A DNA stretch of 64,000 bases from NCBI GenBank assembly GCA_900313675.1, contig OMSO01000016.1:1-64000 (forward strand). Direction: 5' to 3'. Positions 60,024 to 64,000 of the stretch are shown here, in pieces. The stretch's first letter is position 1. The number at the start of each line of letters is the position of its first letter. The notes under the pieces are model-generated. The model did not search any database. It was not told where the DNA came from and saw only the letters and a program-made list of their open reading frames with translations. Origin of the DNA: an uncultured Fibrobacter sp. (GTDB lineage: Bacteria > Fibrobacterota > Fibrobacteria > Fibrobacterales > Fibrobacteraceae). The position numbers were made by a program, and so were the translations under genes.

Positions 60024-61292
60024 TTATTCTTCCCAATAGACGCCACCAGCAGGTGCATTGTAGAGGACTTCATCTGAAGATTCCTTTGATTCGTCGGCAC
60101 CTTCTTCAGGTTGGACCGGATTTTCGTCGGGAACGGTTCCCTCAGGGGTTGCCTTTTCCGGATCCAGACTGGACTTTTCTTCGGCCTCAACAGAAACATC
60201 CTGCTCCACAGTCTCCCTTACCGGATCGACCCGATGTTCTACCGGGGTTGGCTTTTCTGGATGGGAGAACAGGTACGGGCTGATGCTGACGCTCACCCGA
60301 TGGACTGGAGAGAGCACCGGGTGAGATTCAAAGGCGTAGTCCACTCGCAAAAACTTAGCGATGACGAGACCCGCACCTGCGGTTACACTTTGAAAAGTCG
60401 TAAAACTGCTGAGGCCGGCCCTGAGAGACAGTCCGAAATCAAAGGTGAATTCCACACCGCCGCGACCGCCGGAAAGCCAATCCACCGGGTCGTCCCAGAG
60501 GCGTCCGCCGCTATCCTCGTCGGTATCAAAATCCAGACTGCGGGCTTCGTGATGGAACAGTCCCGCGCTCTGCCAGTACAGGCCCAATGTTCCATAGAGG
60601 TACGAAACCGGAAGGGAATAGCTTGCCGCCAGGTAAAATTCCGGCGAAGAGTATTCCACCTCCCCCGACTCCCAGGTTGTGGCAGAAGAGGTCCAGCCCT
60701 TCAAGAGGCCCGATACATACAACTTATCCACTAAACGATAGCGTAACCCCGCATCGCCCCGGAATCCCCAGCCGGTCTGGTCCATCTCACGGTACAGCCC
60801 ATGAAATCCAACGCCAATATCCAGACGAGGCAAAATGCGCCGACCAAAAGTGACCGAAAACATCCAGTCCGCATAGGACAAGGTATTGTAATCGCTCCCT
60901 TCGGGAATGGGTTCTCCTTCACGAATATAGGGGATGTCGTCAGCACCGAATCGAGCAAAGGAAATCCCCAGGCCCTGCCCCTCGCCCAAAGGTAATGCCG
61001 CCGAAGCAAAATCGTACTGGGTATCTTCGAAATAAGCCGTATGGGAAAAACTAGCCCACCCATAGCGGATATTGGATAGCTGGTACGGATTGGAAACCAA
61101 ACCTAGGTAATCCCCGTCTACCGCCATAGTGGCCGACCCCAAAGCCGCAGAACGGGCTCCGGGCTCTGTATCCAAGGTCGCATTCGCTCCTGACACACGG
61201 TCCATGGCGAACGCCTGAACCCCCATCCCGAACAAAAGGATGGCGCACCACAAACGTGGTCGGCTGAACGCCGCAAAAGATTTTAATGTCAT
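60024..61292 (-). CDS. PorV/PorQ-like outer-membrane beta-barrel protein
   Basis: 422 aa from the ATG at 61292 (GGAG nine bases upstream; an ATG two codons earlier is nearer to it). Signal peptide (LLFGMGVQAFAM), then the PorV-family start GARSAALGSATMAVDGDYLGL and SNPYQLSNI, followed by about 14 amphipathic strands. A Pro/Glu-rich acidic tail of about 80 residues (EEKSSLDPEKATPEGTVPDE) and a final GGVYWEE end it. PorV-type barrels serve in type IX secretion; that the cadherin protein in this window is a client is speculation. Divergent from xerC. Confidence 0.8.
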   Translation of the reverse strand: MTLKSFAAFSRPRLWCAILLFGMGVQAFAMDRVSGANATLDTEPGARSAALGSATMAVDGDYLGLVSNPYQLSNIRYGWASFSHTAYFEDTQYDFASAALPLGEGQGLGISFARFGADDIPYIREGEPIPEGSDYNTLSYADWMFSVTFGRRILPRLDIGVGFHGLYREMDQTGWGFRGDAGLRYRLVDKLYVSGLLKGWTSSATTWESGEVEYSSPEFYLAASYSLPVSYLYGTLGLYWQSAGLFHHEARSLDFDTDEDSGGRLWDDPVDWLSGGRGGVEFTFDFGLSLRAGLSSFTTFQSVTAGAGLVIAKFLRVDYAFESHPVLSPVHRVSVSISPYLFSHPEKPTPVEHRVDPVRETVEQDVSVEAEEKSSLDPEKATPEGTVPDENPVQPEEGADESKESSDEVLYNAPAGGVYWEE

Positions 61293-61345
61293 TGACATTT
61301 TCTCCAAAACAAAATAGATTTTTTTATCGACTCAGATGTAATTCA

Positions 61346-62239
61346 ATGAATCTTCAAAACCACATATCCAATTTTTTGACCTACCTGGAAACCCAGCGCA
61401 GGTTTTCCCCCAGGAGTATTGACACCTACCGCAAGAGCCTGGACAAGTTTCTTGCTCTAGTGGGTGAAGAAGCTCTCCTGGAGTCTTTCTCGGAAATGCA
61501 AGTCAAGAATTTCGTGTGGGATTTAAAGATGCGGCAGAATCTTTCGCCAGCAAGCATCTGCGAACATTTGGCCGCTTTAAAAAGTTTCGGAAAATACCTC
61601 GTCCGTTCTTCTATTCTAGAAATCAATCCGGCCGGAAATGTACCTATGCCCAAGAGACCAAAACGCCTAGTGGCATTCCTTGGGCAAAAGGACCTCGCCG
61701 AAAAAAATTTCGACGATCTAGAGTGTTCAACATTGCCTCAAATTAGGGCCCGCGTACTGCTAGAACTCATCTATGGTTCCGGACTCCGCATTTCGGAATG
61801 TCAAAGCCTCACCTGGGACCGCCTGCGGAAAAAGGAACGGCTGGTCCGTGTGCTTGGCAAGGGCAACAAGGAGAGGATTGTGCCCATCACGGACTCCCTT
61901 GTGGAGCGCCTAGGACTTTTCAAGGCCAAGCTGACCGAAGCAGGCCACCTGATTTCGACCACAGGATTCGTCTTTGTCAGCGAAGACGGCAAGCCCTACA
62001 GTATAAGAACTCTCCGTAATGACATTCAAAATCTGCTCCGGGAAATTGGTTGGGAGGGCAAGGCCAGCCCACACGTGCTGCGGCACAGCTTTGCCACCCA
62101 CCTGCTGGAAAACGGAGCCGAAATCATGAGCGTCAAGGAAATGCTCGGACACTCCAGCATTTCCACCACACAGATTTACACTCACGTGAACGCGGAACGG
62201 CTAAAACAGGCCTTCAAAAAGACCCATCCGAGAGCATAA
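61346..62239 (+). CDS. XerC/XerD-type tyrosine recombinase
   Basis: 297 aa from the ATG at 61346, the usual Xer length; an upstream in-frame start would overlap the divergent gene. N-terminal core-binding SAM-like domain (YLETQRRFSPRSIDTYRKSL). Catalytic residues: Arg in GSGLRISE, Lys in RVLGKGNKER, HxxR in HVLRHSFATHLL, His in LGHSSISTTQ, Tyr in IYTHVN. Resolves chromosome dimers at dif, or may be a paralogue. No dif-like site or integron was found beside it. Confidence 0.92.
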   Translation: MNLQNHISNFLTYLETQRRFSPRSIDTYRKSLDKFLALVGEEALLESFSEMQVKNFVWDLKMRQNLSPASICEHLAALKSFGKYLVRSSILEINPAGNVPMPKRPKRLVAFLGQKDLAEKNFDDLECSTLPQIRARVLLELIYGSGLRISECQSLTWDRLRKKERLVRVLGKGNKERIVPITDSLVERLGLFKAKLTEAGHLISTTGFVFVSEDGKPYSIRTLRNDIQNLLREIGWEGKASPHVLRHSFATHLLENGAEIMSVKEMLGHSSISTTQIYTHVNAERLKQAFKKTHPRA

Positions 62240-62256
62240 AGAACAGGTTTGATTTT

Positions 62257-63207
62257 CTACAGCGAAAAGACCCGCTTGATGTCGTCCACCCGTTCCGTTA
62301 CCGTGAGGGCAAGCTTCAACAGCACCGCCGCCTTCTGGGGCGCAAGTCTCCCTGCGCAAATACAACCGGGGGCAAGAGTTTCGTTCAACGTCACCAGCCC
62401 GTGATGGGTGCGGCTCGCTATGACCACAGGAATGTCGATGCGTTCAAGGACCTTGGCCCAGGCCAGGCTGAACTCGCCCGAGCCCGCCCCCGCAATCACA
62501 AGGCCGTCCGAAACGCAGGAGGCGTATTCCAGCACCTTCGGGTTTGCATCTACCGTAAAATAGACCACGTTCACCCGAGGCAGTTCCTGGAGTTTTGACA
62601 CGTCAAAAAAATTCTGCTCCTTGAGGGCGTTCCAGTTGGAACCTTCGCCGGGAGCGTCCACCCCCATGGCGTTTATGGCCGAGGCGCTGCACTTTTGCAC
62701 GCTGCGGGCATCAAAGAGTTCTCCTGCAAAGAAAACCCACACCAGGTTTGCCGGAGGGTCGTCGTCGATGGCAAATCCCACCGCCGCACGGACTGCACCC
62801 AAGAGGTTCGCCGGGCCGTCGGGGTCCTTCGCCGTAGCGGGCTTCATGGAACCTGTCAAGACCACGGCTTTTTCGCACTTGACCGTAAGGCTTATAAAAT
62901 AGGCCGTCTCGTCCATGGTGTCGGTGCCGTGGGTCACCACGATTCCATCGATGGTTTCGTCTTCTTGCAGTTCCCTGATGCGGTTCGAAAGCTTAATCCA
63001 TAGTTTGTCTGTAATATCGTCGGAATTCACGTTGCAGATTTGCTCCGCCGTGACTTCGGCGTATTCCGAAAGTTCGGGCACTGACTTTACCAGGTCTTCG
63101 GCAGAAATCTGGCCCGAAACATAGCCCGTGCTCTTGCCGGGCTCGCCTACGCCGGCAATGGTTCCGCCGGTGGCCAAAATTGCAATTCGTTTCTTTCCGC
63201 TTGCCAT
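62257..63207 (-). CDS. L-asparaginase, cytoplasmic
   Basis: 316 aa. Hydrolyses asparagine to aspartate and ammonia. Active-site motifs: ILATGGTIAGV (catalytic Thr) and VVTHGTDTMDETAYF (second Thr-Asp pair). Also VLTGSMKPATAKDPDGPANLL and VIASRTHHGLV. No signal peptide, although the sequence is closer to type II enzymes. Third in line after pth and the DUF4416 gene (9-nt gap). Confidence 0.93.
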   Translation of the reverse strand: MASGKKRIAILATGGTIAGVGEPGKSTGYVSGQISAEDLVKSVPELSEYAEVTAEQICNVNSDDITDKLWIKLSNRIRELQEDETIDGIVVTHGTDTMDETAYFISLTVKCEKAVVLTGSMKPATAKDPDGPANLLGAVRAAVGFAIDDDPPANLVWVFFAGELFDARSVQKCSASAINAMGVDAPGEGSNWNALKEQNFFDVSKLQELPRVNVVYFTVDANPKVLEYASCVSDGLVIAGAGSGEFSLAWAKVLERIDIPVVIASRTHHGLVTLNETLAPGCICAGRLAPQKAAVLLKLALTVTERVDDIKRVFSL

Positions 63208-63216
63208 CTCTTCCCC

Positions 63217-63807
63217 CTACAAGTCCCGCGAAGAAACGTTACCCGAGTTGGACTTCTCGTCACCTAGCTCGTGCTTTCCGCCACCCATCTTCTTGAACTT
63301 CTCGCGGATGAGTTGCAAATCGTGCTGGTAAGGGTTCCGCTTGAAATCTTCAAAAGCCCAGGCCGTAGGGTGGAACTGTCCCTTGGCATAAGTCAAGAGC
63401 ATGTCCAGCCACACGCCTCCGCCCGCATAAAGCTTGAAGGGTCCCCGCTTGTAACTGGGAAGCACCACCTTGTCCAAGTCCATGTAGCCGATGTCGATAT
63501 TCACCCGACGGGCCTCGGGCCGCACCGCAGACGCCATGGTCAACTCCAGGGCGTTGCTCCGTTCTTTTTCAAGAGCGATGGTCTCCGGCGGGATTTTCTT
63601 TTCAAAAGAAATCACCCCGCGGTAAAGGCCTTCCCCCATCTCGGGCGTGTAATAGGGGGTCTGGTCGAAGGGAAACAACTTTCCCCTGTGGCGGATACTC
63701 CCCCAGGTGCGTTCCAGGGCGTCAATCACCTCCGGAAGCCACTCGGGCCCCGGCTGTAGCACAAAGGCCAGCAGTTGCGCATTCTCCGAAAATTGCGACG
63801 CTTTCAC
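63217..63807 (-). CDS. DUF4416 family protein
   Basis: 196 aa from the GTG at 63807, with GGGGG a few bases upstream and a 10-nt gap after the pth stop. Motifs of the family: LLAFVLQPGPEWL, FPFDQTPYYTPEMG, FEKKIPPETIALEKERSNAL, VNIDIGYMDLDKVVLPS, FKLYAGGGVWLDML. Function unknown; the family is often found in anaerobes. Confidence 0.85.
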   Translation of the reverse strand: MKASQFSENAQLLAFVLQPGPEWLPEVIDALERTWGSIRHRGKLFPFDQTPYYTPEMGEGLYRGVISFEKKIPPETIALEKERSNALELTMASAVRPEARRVNIDIGYMDLDKVVLPSYKRGPFKLYAGGGVWLDMLLTYAKGQFHPTAWAFEDFKRNPYQHDLQLIREKFKKMGGGKHELGDEKSNSGNVSSRDL

Positions 63808-63817
63808 CTTGCCCCCA

Positions 63818-64000
63818 CTACTTGCCGTTGTAGCGTTCCATGCACTTTTCCATACCGAGCTTGAAATAGCATTCCACCAGGGCGGGAACTTTCGCGATGG
63901 CCTCCTCAAAAACGGGCCGGTCCTCGGGCGAAAACTTCGCCAGCACCCAGTTACTCAGGTCGAACTTGGGCGGACACTTGCCCACGCCAAAACGGATTCG
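63818..64000 (-). CDS. pth: Peptidyl-tRNA hydrolase, C-terminal part (cut by window edge)
   Basis: 60 codons visible. RIRFGVGKCPPKFDLSNWVL, AKFSPEDRPVFEEAIAKV and the final ALVECYFKLGMEKCMERYNG match the C-terminal third of Pth, which frees stalled peptidyl-tRNA. The gene continues past 64000. Confidence 0.88.
   Translation of the reverse strand, partial: RIRFGVGKCPPKFDLSNWVLAKFSPEDRPVFEEAIAKVPALVECYFKLGMEKCMERYNGK

Noticed and set aside
61346-62239. Integron or phage integrase
   Set aside because: Length and motifs fit XerC/D, and there are no att repeats, tRNA target or cassette genes next to it.

Overview
The window looks like chromosomal DNA of a Fibrobacterota bacterium, most likely Fibrobacter. 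The grounds are a mid-GC Gram-negative gene set (LptD, PorV-like and OmpA/TSP3 outer-membrane proteins), lipoproteins with long poly-serine linkers, a very large cadherin-repeat surface protein, a Bacteroidetes-type topoisomerase IV pair, and a class I fumarase suited to a succinate producer. The species call is inference; no rRNA is present. Coding density is high. No complete IS element, prophage or CRISPR array was seen.

Layout. 1-1855: 3' part of ilvD. 2013-13867: one tightly coupled operon of four hybrid histidine kinases with different inputs (periplasmic, PAS, APC amino-acid permease, polytopic membrane), one REC/degenerate-GGDEF/EAL regulator and one free HPt protein. It reads as a multi-sensor phosphorelay ending in c-di-GMP breakdown and is the most notable system here. 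13990-28696: envelope and surface genes, namely an ankyrin lipoprotein, a LysM lytic transglycosylase with two small upstream genes, a TSP3-repeat protein, a 2,238-residue cadherin protein and a poly-Ser lipoprotein. 28920-34417: fumarase, an Ala/Pro-rich membrane protein, structured noncoding repeats and tex. 34556-37282: a DUF3300 protein, a GNAT plus small-protein pair and a repeat-rich gap. 37283-42422: a thioesterase, then parE (broken by an exact 32-bp tandem duplication) and parC.

42512-52116 is a long minus-strand run: pyrR, pyrB, an inactive-looking pyrC', a PilZ protein, then pilMNOPQ for the type IV pilus inner-membrane platform and secretin. The AMIN-like domains usually found on PilQ sit on the PilP-like protein. 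52356-56441: cyclophilin, tRNA-Ala(GGC), lptD, a UreE-N-like protein, a probable SRP (4.5S) RNA and a small membrane protein. 56419-64000: Nudix hydrolase, a STAS / degenerate-LytM / lipoprotein operon, a PorV-like protein, a XerC/D recombinase, and asparaginase, DUF4416 and the 3' end of pth.

Gene boundaries carry several dispersed repeat families: 7-bp-period arrays (at least six), palindromes of the form GTCAT-stem-loop-ATC (five), CTCAAAGCGAAGCGACCTCA-type elements, and a 121-bp structured tandem duplication. A TATATT(T) -10-like box recurs upstream of genes, in two cases so close to the ATG that leaderless mRNAs are suggested.
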